A DNA stretch of 64,000 nt. It comes from Isoetes taiwanensis. Taxonomy: Eukaryota; Streptophyta; Lycopodiopsida; Isoetales; Isoetaceae. Under the pieces are notes generated by a model. It was not told the DNA's origin, ran no database searches, and saw nothing but the letters and a program-made list of their open reading frames with translations. Position 1 is the first letter of the stretch, and the number at the start of each line of letters is the position of its first letter. The stretch is from the NCBI GenBank assembly GCA_021234155.1, contig JAJEKV010000053.1:7829424-7893423 (forward strand), given 5' to 3'. A program made the translations under genes and the position numbers. Below are positions 43,310 to 53,823 of the stretch, in pieces.

Positions 43310-44801
43310 TTATCCCCCATACAAATGGTTCCTCGTCCCGAGGGACTTCTTCAAATGCCTCCATCACGGTACGATCCCCAACTAAATCTCTAACCAGCTG
43401 CAACAACATAACTCAACTTTAGTCCCTGTATACATGCATGAACCTTAAATGATGATCAATGCGCAATTAAAAAGCACATATGCATGCAATGGTATGCAAT
43501 CATTCTTCAAATCGTTAAATTTGAATCAAATGCTAAGCCAAATAAAAAGCACAATATGATAAAAACTTGACTGCACTTGAATCTCAATGCTACTATGACA
43601 ATTTTTAACACCATCATTATTAGTAAGCAAAGATCATCCTGGTTAGCCTATGATGCTCGTGATAAACTTAGACTACACTATAATCAGCAAGTATCTCAGC
43701 CTCCTATGGTTGTAACTGCTATAACGAGCTCACTTCCATCCTTCTCCCTTTTTTTCTTCCTTTATCACTTTCTTACAACCGATTTTCAGATTTTTTTTTA
43801 TAATCAAGAGGTGTGGTCCACCTAGGAATTGCATGTGGGATTTAGGTTCTAGAACTTAACCACATTGCATCCCTAGCGAGGCTTAACTCTAAGTACCAAT
43901 AGTGCCAATGGGATATGAACCCTAAGAGTCTAACCATCTAGCGATCATCAAGCGTTATTTAACCAAAGACTTAGTGTCGCATCTGGGTGGGATATGGACT
44001 GAAAAAAGAGAGGGCTCCCCTTCCAGCTTAACCACCGTGCCTTCACTCAAGCCCTGGGCTCCAAATTATAGAAAGTTCTGCTACATTTTAAGTTGTAATT
44101 TCAGTACCTCTTCATCACAGGTTCTTCTTCTCAACACGAGCATTATTAACACTCTCAACAAGACATAACCCGTGGAGGTCTAAGAGTATTAACTGGCAGA
44201 TTTTTTGCTGTCACTAGTTTATCACAGCCATAAGCAACTTTAAAACCAAATAATGTCCTCTGCTTAAGAATAATCACAGCATTAAAAATGACAGTTCCCA
44301 TGTTAATCCAACCACAACCAAATCCTTATCAGGGTGCAACTTTTGTCAATGGCTACAACATTTGATCCAGCTTTGACATTTTAAAGAATATTAAAATGGG
44401 AGATAATGATAAAGAATTCCAACGTGAATTTTGACTGCATAATGCTAGGGTGGAAGGATAAAACCTGGTAATTCTGTTCCCGTGATGGCAGCTCCTTTCA
44501 TCTCCATGCAAACAACACTTTAACAGACTCCATGTTGCAACCAATTTCAGCTCAACTTATTGAAAAGCATTAGTCCCCATCGTAAGTCCTGTAACTCTGT
44601 TATAACAGACCTAATGTACGAATAAAGTAAAACAAAAGCAATTTTAATTTTTTTGATTTTTAATTTTTTAGATTTTTATTTATCAATGTGACTATTCTAT
44701 GAACCTAGATTATGGCCTGCCTCTAACGCTAATTACACACCTTCTAACCTAAATTAACTCTATTAGTCTATGTAGCTAGTAAGCTAGAAAACAAGTAGTT
44801 A
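43310..44801 (-). other. Polypurine tract and 3' untranslated part of the gypsy element
   Basis: Just inside the 3' LTR, ttatcccccat (43310-43320) reads on the minus strand as atgggggataa, a short polypurine tract. The remaining 1.5 kb has no minus-strand frame of note, so an envelope-like gene, present in some Athila elements, is not seen. Confidence 0.6.
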
Positions 44802-45360
44802 TTACTTACATACCATTGGGAAGAGGTTCCAATACAGTTTGCGTATGATATAACTTAAGCCTGGAGCCATTAATTCGTGTAGGAAGCTCATAACCCGCCA
44901 AATCCCCGCAAGACTCTGAGACCCATTAGACAAAATCTGCTTCACTTGGTAAGGTCCAGTCCAACGCATCCTTAGTTTTCCTGGCCGCTTCCAATGCTTA
45001 CTATCATAAAGCAACACAAGATCATTCTGCCGAAATTCCTTGAACCTAATATGCCTATCATACCATTTTTTTCGTTGACTTTGTAAGGCTTCTCTTGCCA
45101 TAAAAGCATGAAGACGAACCTCATCCAATCTTCCCAACTGTTCTAACCTTACCTTCAGGCTCCCGTTCTCGTCAAGCTTTTGCTGGACTGCAACTCTTAA
45201 TGAAGGTATTTCCAATTCTATTGGTAAAATGGCTTCTTGCCCATATACAAGCATAAATGGTGTGGCTCTTGTTGTTACCTTGTATGCAATTCGATAGGCC
45301 CACAAAGCATCTAGTAGCCTCTTATCCCAATCAGTTCGGTTAGCATTACATATTTTAGTA
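44802..45360 (-). CDS. Gypsy integrase, C-terminal part (after copia insertion)
   Basis: The frame contains LWAYRIAYKVTTRATPFMLV, GQEAILPIELEIPS, KKWYDRHIR and WTGPYQVKQILSNG, the C-terminal half of a plant gypsy integrase. A frame change near 44900 follows, after which another phase carries a short RLKLYHT-like end. It is the direct continuation of the catalytic part ending at 50857; the copia element with its ATAAT duplication stands between them. Confidence 0.85.
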
Positions 45361-45365
45361 ATAAT

Positions 45366-45941
45366 TGTTAGTGTGTATCAGGTTATATTATATGCATCTT
45401 ATATTCATGAGAAGCAGTGGCAGTGAATATATGTTTACTTTCAAGAACAACCTATGAGAAGCAGTGGCAGTGGGTTGTAATGGTCTTACAGGTTGAAGAT
45501 TCGTATACAACTGAGTGCTTTATGCATATAAGTGCTATATGTGCTTTAAGTGCTTTATGTGCTTGATGAAAACGCTATATTCCTTTTGTTGGCATGTGGG
45601 ATATAAGCTGTAGATGAGGTTTCTATTCTGAGTCACTGAGATCTAGCCGTAACCGTCGTGCAAGAGATACATAGGAACGGGGTGCCGGGTTTGAGCGTGT
45701 GGAGCTCTCGATGATGATGATCTATAGTTTGAGCTTAGGAAGTACTCATTGCTTAGAGTAAAAGTGATGAAATGATTTTGAGCATATCAAGGAATGAATG
45801 ACCATAACTTGGCTTTCTTGATACTAGATGCTTTTGTACTTAAAGATGTTTTATTGATTTAATATTGCTAGATTGAAAGTACAAGTAAATCATTGTGTTG
45901 AGCTTACATCCTTGCAAGGAATTGTTTTTTTTAATCCAACA
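45366..45941 (+). repeat. 5' LTR of the copia element
   Basis: It starts TGTTAGTGTGTATCAGG and ends TTAATCCAACA. It has tandem agtgctttatgtgctt-like words near 45510-45565 and gagaagcagtggcagtg twice (45410, 45456). It is identical to the 3' LTR. Confidence 0.95.
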
Positions 45942-45942
45942 G

Positions 45943-45954
45943 TGGTATCAGAGC
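45943..45954 (+). other. Primer binding site of the copia element (initiator Met tRNA)
   Basis: TGGTATCAGAGC, one base after the LTR, is complementary to the 3' end of plant initiator methionine tRNA and is the usual plant copia primer site. Confidence 0.95.
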
Positions 45955-45974
45955 CATAAAATTCCAACTGCAGG

Positions 45975-46900
45975 ATGTCAACACGATTTGGAGCTAATCT
46001 CCTTAATTCCATAGAGGTGTTTAAGGGAGATAGCGGATTCCAGTTATGGAAGCAAGGAATAAAGGAAGTATTGGAGTTTGAGAACTTATGGTACTTGTGT
46101 GATTCAAATACTCGCGAATGCTTTGGAGCAAGTAGTGGAAGTCTTTGGAGCAAACTAGTGGTAGTGCCAGTGCTGGATTCATTGCGGTGGTGGTGCACAA
46201 ACTGAAACTGCAGATGTAAGAGGAACTGGTAGTACAAGTACTAGAGGGACAAGTGCAGAAGAGAAAACGAAAATTATGGAAGCACAATCAATAATTAGTA
46301 ACAAGGTTGGAACTGTGATAAAGTTAAAATTAAGAGGTAAATCTCTCCAGACATGTGGAAGTATATGATTGATAACTTTGAGGTTAAATCATCCTCTCAA
46401 ATTGATGTCTTTGAAAAAGCAGTTGAGAAGATTAAAACTTTATGAAAAAAAGACAACATCACTGAATTTCTTGAGAAGTTTGAGTCTATTATTGCTGACC
46501 TTGAGGGTGCGAGGAGTTGTCTTGAATGAAGATTACCAATTCTTTGGCCATTTCTAGAGTCAGTATCTCATAACTCACAACTTGCTACTCTTTTAAGAAA
46601 TGTTGCCGGTCAAAGGAGCATGCTATCAAAATGATTCAGACTGAGTTTGAGCAAGGGAAGGATGCAGATGATGATGAAGCGTAAATTCTATATCTTGGCA
46701 AAAGAGGTAAGAAATTATTTGATAAAGGAAAGTTAGGTCCCCTGTTTTAAATGTAATGATTATGGACATTTGAAGAGAAACCGTCCTAAGATAGACAGAG
46801 AAATAGTATGCTATAATTGTGAAGGGAAGGGTCATATGGCAAATAAGTGCCCTAGTCCAAAAAGAAATAAAGCACAAGATAAGAAATATTCGAGAGAATA
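45975..46900 (+). pseudogene. Copia gag
   Basis: An ATG at 45975 reads FGANLLNSIEVFKGDSGFQL and QGIKEVLEFENLWYLC, a copia gag N-terminus. The frame stops at 46205 and gag continues in other phases (about 46350-46545, a UBN2-like part). Near 46745 a zinc knuckle CFKCNDYGHLKRNRP has lost its last cysteine. At 46810 a complete one, CYNCEGKGHMANKC, fits C-x2-C-x4-H-x4-C. Gag would form the particle and bind RNA; this copy is broken by several frame changes. Confidence 0.75.
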
Positions 46901-47029
46901 AAAACAGAGGAGGAAGAAACAAGGTCAAGCTTAAATATGGTTAAAGAATCTGAGGAGGAAGAGCTGGATGAAGATATTGAGGTAAACATCTCAAATAATT
47001 ATTTTTCAAAGGAAAAATGTCATGACAAG

Positions 47030-47939
47030 GGTGTTCTCATTTTAGATTCAGAGCTGAAAAATCAGTAGCGTCCAGCTCAAGGCTATTGAAAAATTGCAAG
47101 GGTGAAGCCAGTGGACATGTTCAGTTTGGGAATGGAGAACTCAAGCAAATTAAAGATAGTGGGATGCTCGAGTTATTTGATTTGCAAGGAAAGAAGGTTG
47201 TGTTAAGAAAAGTTTTGTGTGTACTGGACTTGTTAGAAACTTAATTTCTATTGCTCAATTGGTAGACCTTGGTTATAAGGTTGTGTTTGAGAGATTGCAA
47301 TGTAATGTGTTACTTGGAAATAAAGTGAAGTTTATTGGAAAAAGGATTGGAAATCTATTTGGACTTGAAGCTATACATTGTGAACCAACTTGTCTTAATC
47401 TTATAACCATGCCATCAGTTGATACATGGCATGGAAGACTTGGTCATGTAAATTCAAAAACTATTGAGCTTTTATGCAAAAAAGGATTTATTGAAGCAGA
47501 CTTGAATGAAACTGGAAAAACTGTATGTCCTGGATGTGCTCTTGGCAAACATAGTAGATTAGCTTTCAAAAGGTCCAACAAAAAGGCACAAGGGTTATTA
47601 GATCTTGTACATACTGATTTATGTGGACCTATGAATGTAACAGGCTTATCTGGAAAAAGATATTTCATGACCCTGATTGATGATTTTAGTAGACATACTC
47701 ACATTTATTGTTTGAGAACAAAACATAAGGCAATGGAAGTGTTCAAACAATATGTAAATGAAGTTGAGACTCAAACTGGCGGGGAAGATCAAATGCTTGA
47801 GGTCCGGCAGGAGGTGGAGAATTTTTGTCGGGAATTTAAACAATATTGCAAAATGAAAGGAATAAAAAGACAACTTACTTGCGGATATACGCCTCAACAG
47901 AATGGAATTGCAGAAAGAAAGAACGAGAACCTTGCTTAA
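47030..47939 (+). pseudogene. Copia protease remnant and integrase
   Basis: Near 47040 ILDS is followed by a frame change where copia proteases have the D-S-G-A active site. The integrase part from 47217 contains WHGRLGHVNSKTIELL (pre-integrase HHCC with CPGCALGKHS), VHTDLCGPMNVTGL and FMTLIDDFSRHTHIY (first catalytic aspartate). The stretch that should carry the second aspartate (about 47785-47815) is read in a wrong phase because of indels near gcgggg and ggcaggagg. GYTPQQNGIAERKNENL with the catalytic glutamate follows to the stop at 47939. Confidence 0.85.
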
Positions 47940-48572
47940 TCTTTGTAAGAAGTATGTTGAAATTTTCGGGCTTCCAAATTTCCTATGGGGAAGAGGCCGC
48001 ATAAGCTGCCGCCATGATTCAAAATAGCCTACCTTCGGTGAGCATACAAGGTGCAATTCTGATATGCTTTGGTCGGGGAAGACACCGGATTATAGTAGGC
48101 TAAGATTGTATGGATGCTTGGCCTACACACACATTTCGTAAGAACCGAGGAGGAAACTGGATGACGGGGCCATGATTACCTACCTTGTTGGGTATGATAA
48201 ACAATCCAAAGCCTACTGATTATATAATCCAAGCACAAGAGGAGTAGTGGTGAGTAGGGATGTTACATTTGATGAAACACAAGTGTATAAAGTTCGATAA
48301 AGGAAAACAAGCAAAAGGAAGTTATTGAGAACATAACGAATGTTGATAATCTTTGAAAATAATAGGTCAAGTACTAAAGTGGTTGATTATGATGATGATG
48401 CTCGGATGACCTTAAGAATATAAATGCGTGAGCCGAGGAGAACACCAATGAAGAAGTAGGTGACTCAGAAGAAACACAAGTCCAAAATCAAGGTGTTTCA
48501 GCTGAGCCATCAGAGTCATCAACCAGTGCTGTCATACCATCGAGAAAAAAAAGAATCACTGAAGTAGAAAGG
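47940..48572 (+). pseudogene. Copia integrase-reverse transcriptase linker
   Basis: Phase changes about every 60-100 bases leave readable pieces typical of the copia linker: AAAMIQNSLPS (about 48008), LPTLLG (about 48180) and VVVSRDVTFDETQV (about 48246), then an acidic part before reverse transcriptase. The stops are too many for readthrough. Confidence 0.65.
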
Positions 48573-49635
48573 TTGCAGCAAGCAAATATCAAGGTTGATC
48601 CATCAATTCATGGTAGAACAACTCGAGGTAAGAGTAAAAGACTTCAAGATATAGAAGGAGAGCTGGATAGTATTTTTGAGATCCTGACTCATCTAGATCC
48701 AGATATTCCAAGTACATATGAGGATGTATTAAATTCAGCAGATAAGGATAAATGGATAAATGCTATGAATGAGGAAATGGATTCTTTTCACAATACTAAC
48801 ACATATGAACTTGTTGATATTCCTTGTGGAAAGAATATTGTTGGAAACAAGTGGCTATTCAGAATTAAAACATGTGTGGATGGAAAGACACCTAGATACA
48901 AGGCTAGACTGGTGGCACAAGGATTCTCACAGAAAAAAGGTCAGGATTTTGATGAAACTTTTTCTCCATTAGTCAAAATGAATAGTGTGAGAATGTTACT
49001 GGCAATTGCAAATGCATGTGATTTAGAAGTACATCATATGGATGTTAAGACTGCATTTTTGAATGCAACTTTAGAAGAAGAAATATTTATGAAGCAGGCC
49101 CCAGGATTTGAGCGGGGGAGCTAACAAAGTTTGGAAGCTCGGAGAGCAAAGTGTATGGTTTGAAAGCAGTCCCTCGAGAATGGTACAAGTGCATGGACAG
49201 TTTTTTTAAGAGAGCAAAAACTTATTAAATTAGATAATGATGGTAATCTTTACAAGTTCAAAAGATGGAGAAGAATGGTGTGTCTTAGCCTTATATGTTG
49301 ATGACAATATAATGGTGGCTAAAGGAACAACCTGCTTGAATATGTGTAAAGATTTGCTAAGACAAAGATTTGAAATGACTGACTTAGGAGAGTTGAAAAA
49401 TTTTCTTGGTGTTGAAATGGCCGTAAATAGGGGTGAGAGGGTATAGTAATGCTCACCCAAAAGAAACAAATATATGACATGTTGAAAAGATTTAACATGC
49501 AAGACCGCGCAAAGTATGTAAAACTCCCCACACTGGGTGTAAGTTATTTGAAAGTATGTGTCCACAAAATGAAGGTGAGAGAAAAGATATGGAGGGTCAG
49601 TACCTTACAGATCCCTGGTTGGATGTTTAGCATAT
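48573..49635 (+). pseudogene. Copia reverse transcriptase
   Basis: The first frame (48573-49124) contains EDVLNSADKDKWINAMNEEM, NKWLFRIK, YKARLVAQGFSQKKGQDFDE and HHMDVKTAFLNATLEEEIFM, with the catalytic aspartate of MDVKTAFL. After frame breaks near 49120 and 49200 the frame 49237-49446 has the LYVDDN catalytic box (49294-49305) and DLGELKNFLG. QIYDMLKRFNMQD follows in a new phase from 49449. All core motifs are present, but three frames would have to be joined. Confidence 0.85.
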
Positions 49636-50268
49636 GTGGCCAATTGCACAAGGCCTGATATTGCACATAGTGTTAACATGTTAAGCAGGTACAACACTAA
49701 TCCTGGCAGAGAACATTGGACTGCAGCAAAACGAGTTTTAAGATATTTAAAAGGTACTGCTGAAGAAGGAGTTGCATACAAAACTAATAACTTGGAATTA
49801 GAAGGGTTTTGTGATGCGGATTGGGGAGGAGATATAGATACAAGGAAGTCAACTTCAGGATATCTTGTCATGCTGGGAGGAGCCCCTATATCTTGGAAAT
49901 GCAAAAAACAAACTGCCATAGCTATGTCCAGTGCTGAGGCAGAATATGCTGCTGCTACTTTATGCTCAAAGGAAATTATTTGGGAGAGAAGGTTAATCAT
50001 AGAACTGGGATTTGAACAATCATTGGCTACCAACATTTGGTGTGATAGTACAAGCTGCATTGCTTTATCAAAGAATCCAGTCCTACATGAGAGGACTAAA
50101 CATATAGAACTTGAAATGCACTTTATCAGGGAGGCTGTTAGAAAAGACCTTGTAAATATGGTATATATCAGGACTGAAGATCAGTTAGCAGATTTGCTTA
50201 CAAAATCTCTAGCTGAGACAAGATTTAGCTATCTAAAAGGGAAAATAATGCATATAAGTATAACATGA
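49636..50268 (+). CDS. Copia RNase H
   Basis: A 210-codon uninterrupted frame contains TRPDIAHSVNMLSRY, ALRVLRYLKGT-like HWTAAKRVLRYLKG, FCDADWGGD (first RNase H aspartate), STSGYLVMLGG, SSAEAEYAA (catalytic glutamate), WCDSTSCIALSKN (aspartate) and HIELEMHFIRE, and ends LADLLTKSL. It removes RNA from the DNA hybrid. It ends with a stop at 50266-50268 that abuts the polypurine tract. Confidence 0.9.
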   Translation: MANCTRPDIAHSVNMLSRYNTNPGREHWTAAKRVLRYLKGTAEEGVAYKTNNLELEGFCDADWGGDIDTRKSTSGYLVMLGGAPISWKCKKQTAIAMSSAEAEYAAATLCSKEIIWERRLIIELGFEQSLATNIWCDSTSCIALSKNPVLHERTKHIELEMHFIREAVRKDLVNMVYIRTEDQLADLLTKSLAETRFSYLKGKIMHISIT

Positions 50269-50275
50269 AGGAGGA
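50267..50275 (+). other. Polypurine tract of the copia element
   Basis: gaaggagga directly before the 3' LTR, the plus-strand priming site. Confidence 0.85.
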
Positions 50276-50851
50276 TGTTAGTGTGTATCAGGTTATATTA
50301 TATGCATCTTATATTCATGAGAAGCAGTGGCAGTGAATATATGTTTACTTTCAAGAACAACCTATGAGAAGCAGTGGCAGTGGGTTGTAATGGTCTTACA
50401 GGTTGAAGATTCGTATACAACTGAGTGCTTTATGCATATAAGTGCTATATGTGCTTTAAGTGCTTTATGTGCTTGATGAAAACGCTATATTCCTTTTGTT
50501 GGCATGTGGGATATAAGCTGTAGATGAGGTTTCTATTCTGAGTCACTGAGATCTAGCCGTAACCGTCGTGCAAGAGATACATAGGAACGGGGTGCCGGGT
50601 TTGAGCGTGTGGAGCTCTCGATGATGATGATCTATAGTTTGAGCTTAGGAAGTACTCATTGCTTAGAGTAAAAGTGATGAAATGATTTTGAGCATATCAA
50701 GGAATGAATGACCATAACTTGGCTTTCTTGATACTAGATGCTTTTGTACTTAAAGATGTTTTATTGATTTAATATTGCTAGATTGAAAGTACAAGTAAAT
50801 CATTGTGTTGAGCTTACATCCTTGCAAGGAATTGTTTTTTTTAATCCAACA
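50276..50851 (+). repeat. 3' LTR of the copia element
   Basis: Same 576 bases as the 5' LTR, TGTTAGTG...CCAACA, followed by the ATAAT duplication. Confidence 0.95.
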
Positions 50852-50856
50852 ATAAT

Positions 50857-51345
50857 GTTGCACAGGGTCTTATTCGTCCTTTCTACCTGCCCGTTTGCTT
50901 GTGGATGGTAAGGAGTAGATTTCCTATGGGATATGCCATACCTTTCTGTTAATGCAGCAATTACCTCATTCAAGAAATGACGTCCACGGTCGCTGACCAA
51001 CTCGATGGGGCACCCAAATCTGATAATCACATTTTCATACAAGAAAGAAGCCACACTTGCTGCATTATCATACCTCAAAGCCTTCGCCTCTGCCCACTTC
51101 GTTACATAATCTGTACATACCAAAATATATTCATTCCTAGTCTGCCATGCAGGAGGATTTATTGGGCCTACAAAATCGATGCCCCACTTCTCGAAGGGTA
51201 ATATGGGAAGTATGGGATTTAAGGGCATAAAGTCTCTCCTCGTAGGTCTTCCTATTCTTTGGCAAGGATCGCATTTCTTCACGTAGTCAGCAACATCCTT
51301 GTACAATGTAGGCCACCAATAACCTGCTTGAAGAACCTTCCTCAT
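50857..51345 (-). CDS. Gypsy integrase, zinc and catalytic part
   Basis: It reads AGYWWPTLYKDVADYVKKCD and CQRIGRPTRR (the CC of the HHCC zinc finger), EKWGIDFVGPINPPAW (first catalytic aspartate), FGCPIELVSDRGRHFLNEVI (second aspartate) and HPQANGQVERTNKTLCNII (catalytic glutamate). It ends exactly at the copia insertion; the remainder is at 44802-45360. The HH half of the zinc finger is in the preceding frame, after a frame change near 51340. In this stretch the catalytic triad is intact. Confidence 0.9.
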
Positions 51346-52498
51346 TTGTAATTTTCAGTAGCAAAATGTCCCTCCCGGGTGCATCATGGCAAGAAGCTAT
51401 TATAGTTGGTACTTCATGGGAGAACACACATCGGCGCAGCACATCATCCTTCCCAATTTTATATAAAGTACCTGCTAAAAGAGTAAATGTCCGACTTTGC
51501 ATAACTAACCTTTTGCGCTCTGCAGGCTTCATATCTTCAGAAAACTCCCCTGTGGCTAAAAAATCTGCAATCTCACAATACCAATCAGGAATTGCTGTAA
51601 CAGTGAACAAATTTGTATCAGGCAGATCATCGTCCACCCCCTTTTCTGCTTCTACATCTACAATTCTTGATAAATGGTCTGCAGCAAAATGTGACTTGCC
51701 CGGCTTCACAACAACACGGAATTGGAACTCTTGCAAGATGAGCAACCATCTTGCCACACGACCCGTTCGACAAGGCTTCAAAATAAGATATTTTAAGGCT
51801 TGATGATCAACAAAGAAAACAAATTCTTTACCTAAAAGGTAATGACGATATTTCTGGACAGAATAAATCATCCCTAAGCCTTCTCTCTCCGTAGTAGAGT
51901 AATTTTGTTCTGCCTTTGAAAGCTGCCGACTTGCGTAATATATTGGATGGTCCCATCCATCTTCCTGCATTTGAGTTAGTATGCTGCCAATGGCGAATCC
52001 AGATGCATCTACATGTATATGGAACTCAATGTTCCAGTTTGGAAATTTTAGAATAGGCGCTGTTACAAGAGCATCTTTTAAAGCATTAAAAGCATCTTCA
52101 CATGCAACAGTCCACTTATATTCAATACCTTGCTTCAAAAGGGATGTCAATGGTACTACTTTATCTGCATAATGCCGGATAAATCTTCGATGGTAGCCTA
52201 CATGGCCCAAAAATGCTTGAAGTTGCTTCACGTTCTTAGGAGGTTCTAATGCTAAGATAACACCCACCTTAGCTGGATCTATAGCCAAGCCCTCTCTGGA
52301 TACAATACGTCCTAATAAAATGCCATGAGTTACAGCCAAAGCACATTTTAAAGGATTAAGGGAAATACCATATTGACGACATCGTGCAAAACATTTTCTC
52401 AAGCAAGATCTGTGAGTTAGGACTGTGCTAAAAACAGAAAAAATCATCCAAAATGTTTCCATGAACTCCTTAAGATATTCCTTAAAAGTCTGCGTCAC
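51287..52498 (-). CDS. Gypsy reverse transcriptase C-terminus and RNase H
   Basis: The 403-codon frame begins inside reverse transcriptase. QTFKEYLKEFMETF is followed by WMIFSVF where the family has a Y/F-x-D-D box: the DNA shows a shift by one base before it and a compensating shift after it. Then come GISLNPLKCALAV, LQAFLGHVGYHRRFIRHYAD (thumb), VDASGFAIGSILTQ (RNase H first aspartate), PIYYASRQLSKAEQNYSTTE (catalytic glutamate) and FFVDHQALKYL. The last 60 codons belong to the integrase N-terminus (SHEVP, ASCHDAPG) until a frame break. Confidence 0.85.
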   Translation of the reverse strand: MTQTFKEYLKEFMETFWMIFSVFSTVLTHRSCLRKCFARCRQYGISLNPLKCALAVTHGILLGRIVSREGLAIDPAKVGVILALEPPKNVKQLQAFLGHVGYHRRFIRHYADKVVPLTSLLKQGIEYKWTVACEDAFNALKDALVTAPILKFPNWNIEFHIHVDASGFAIGSILTQMQEDGWDHPIYYASRQLSKAEQNYSTTEREGLGMIYSVQKYRHYLLGKEFVFFVDHQALKYLILKPCRTGRVARWLLILQEFQFRVVVKPGKSHFAADHLSRIVDVEAEKGVDDDLPDTNLFTVTAIPDWYCEIADFLATGEFSEDMKPAERKRLVMQSRTFTLLAGTLYKIGKDDVLRRCVFSHEVPTIIASCHDAPGRDILLLKITNEEGSSSRLLVAYIVQGCC

Positions 52499-53411
52499 AA
52501 CACGTTGAAATGTCGCAGTATGCGTTGCACAACCCGAAAGGCATTACACGATACATGAAACATCCCCATTCTGTAACAAAAGTAGTTTTTCCCATGTCCC
52601 TTGGATCGATACTAACCTGGTTATAACCCGAAAATCCATCTAGAAATGAGTATAACTCATGCCCTGCCACTGAATCTAAAACAGAATCTGTAAAAGGAAC
52701 AGGGAACCCATCCTTAATAGTGACTGCACTCAAGCTTCTATAATCCACACAAACCCGCAAACTTAAATTCTTTTTGGGCACAATAACAATTGGGGATAAC
52801 CACTCGCTATTATCGACTGGAACAATAAACCCAGCATCAACCATATTGTCAATTTCTTGCTTAACAAGGTTTGAATAATGTGGGTTCATCTTATAGGGTC
52901 TTTGTCTCACAGGTCTGGCATCTTCTTTCAATACTATTCTATGCAAACATAATTCAGGAGAAATACCTCTAAGATCTTGATACGACCATGCAAATATGTC
53001 TCGATATTCCTCCAGAAGATGCATATAGAGCTCACGTTCTTCACCAACTAGTTGAGCTCCAATTTTAACAGTCTTTGGCACTTCCAATGTCCCTAGGTTC
53101 ACCTCTTGCAAGGTTGGCAGTCTAAGCATTTCTTGACACTCTCCACTTAACTGATTTGCAGGTACTTCTCTCAACTTTGACTCTGAAATTTCATACCTTA
53201 AAAAATGAGATGGGTAATCTTCCTCTTCCATAATATCTTCCAATGTTTGCTCTACTGTAATAGCCTCACAGCCCACCTCCATTGGTAAATTCATCCATTC
53301 TTCTGCCGCCACGCTAGAGGTATCATCCCTATATGGAGGTATTAATAATTTATCATAACCTTCATTTTCTATCTGCATTAGTGCTGCCGCATAATCGCTA
53401 GGATCTGACAT
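52482..53411 (-). CDS. Gypsy reverse transcriptase N-terminal part
   Basis: The first 130 codons are a linker with acidic segments (LEDIMEEEDYPSHFLRYEIS). From about residue 160 it is reverse transcriptase: RPVRQRPYKMNPHYSNLVKQ, VDAGFIVPVDNSEWLSPIVI, VPKKNLSLRVCVDYRSLSAV, FSGYNQVSIDPRD and MYRVMPFGLCNA. A frame break directly after FGLCNA leads to the next frame (51287-52498) with an overlap of 17 bases. Confidence 0.9.
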   Translation of the reverse strand: MSDPSDYAAALMQIENEGYDKLLIPPYRDDTSSVAAEEWMNLPMEVGCEAITVEQTLEDIMEEEDYPSHFLRYEISESKLREVPANQLSGECQEMLRLPTLQEVNLGTLEVPKTVKIGAQLVGEERELYMHLLEEYRDIFAWSYQDLRGISPELCLHRIVLKEDARPVRQRPYKMNPHYSNLVKQEIDNMVDAGFIVPVDNSEWLSPIVIVPKKNLSLRVCVDYRSLSAVTIKDGFPVPFTDSVLDSVAGHELYSFLDGFSGYNQVSIDPRDMGKTTFVTEWGCFMYRVMPFGLCNAYCDISTCCDADF

Positions 53412-53823
53412 ACAGCCTCTTCTCCTTCCGAAGAACTCGTACTACTTCCATGGTCATCTTCTGTTGGTTTTGGCTTAAGGTGTACCTGAATTTTAACAGA
53501 AAATTTACCATCTTCAATGTGCAAGTACCCTGTTGACCAGTCATGTTTGGCACGAGCTTGCAATAACCATGGCCTACCTAACAATAAGGGATAAGTGAAA
53601 TCGCCATGCGTCATCTGCAAGACTACATAATCAACAAAGAAAGTAATACCAGCTATTTTAGTTTTTATTCCTGTAACGATTCCCAGTGGTTTTACTCTTC
53701 TTTGGTCAGCCATCCTTACTACAAAGTGCACCTTTGGAGTAGGTTAGATAATCCCAACTTCTTCAACATTGATTACGGCATAATATTAACTCCCGGCCGC
53801 CATCAATGGTACAATTACAAATT
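53378..53823 (-). CDS. Gypsy aspartic protease region
   Basis: The active-site segment CTIDGG lies at the end of the gag frame (about 53810). An extra base in ggcggccggg changes phase there, after which the protease continues to its frame 53378-53731: HFVVRMADQRRVKPLGIVTG, GITFFVDYVVLQM, YPLLLGRPWLLQARAKHDW. The D-G-G active site with LLGRPWL at the end is the pattern of plant gypsy proteases. The protease frame overlaps the reverse transcriptase frame by 34 bases. Confidence 0.75.

Larger units (their letters stand above)
45361..50856 (+). mobile_element. Ty1-copia element with identical LTRs, TSD ATAAT
   Basis: LTRs at 45366-45941 and 50276-50851 are 576 bases each and identical as read by eye. 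ATAAT flanks them at 45361-45365 and 50852-50856. The primer site TGGTATCAGAGC follows the 5' LTR after one base, and a polypurine tract precedes the 3' LTR. The order gag, integrase, reverse transcriptase, RNase H is that of Ty1-copia. It is inserted in the integrase gene of the surrounding gypsy element, in the opposite orientation. Its coding region has at least six frame breaks, in contrast to the identical LTRs. Confidence 0.95.

Noticed and set aside
43310-44801. Envelope-like gene of an Athila element
   Set aside because: No minus-strand frame of useful length and no membrane segment between integrase and polypurine tract.
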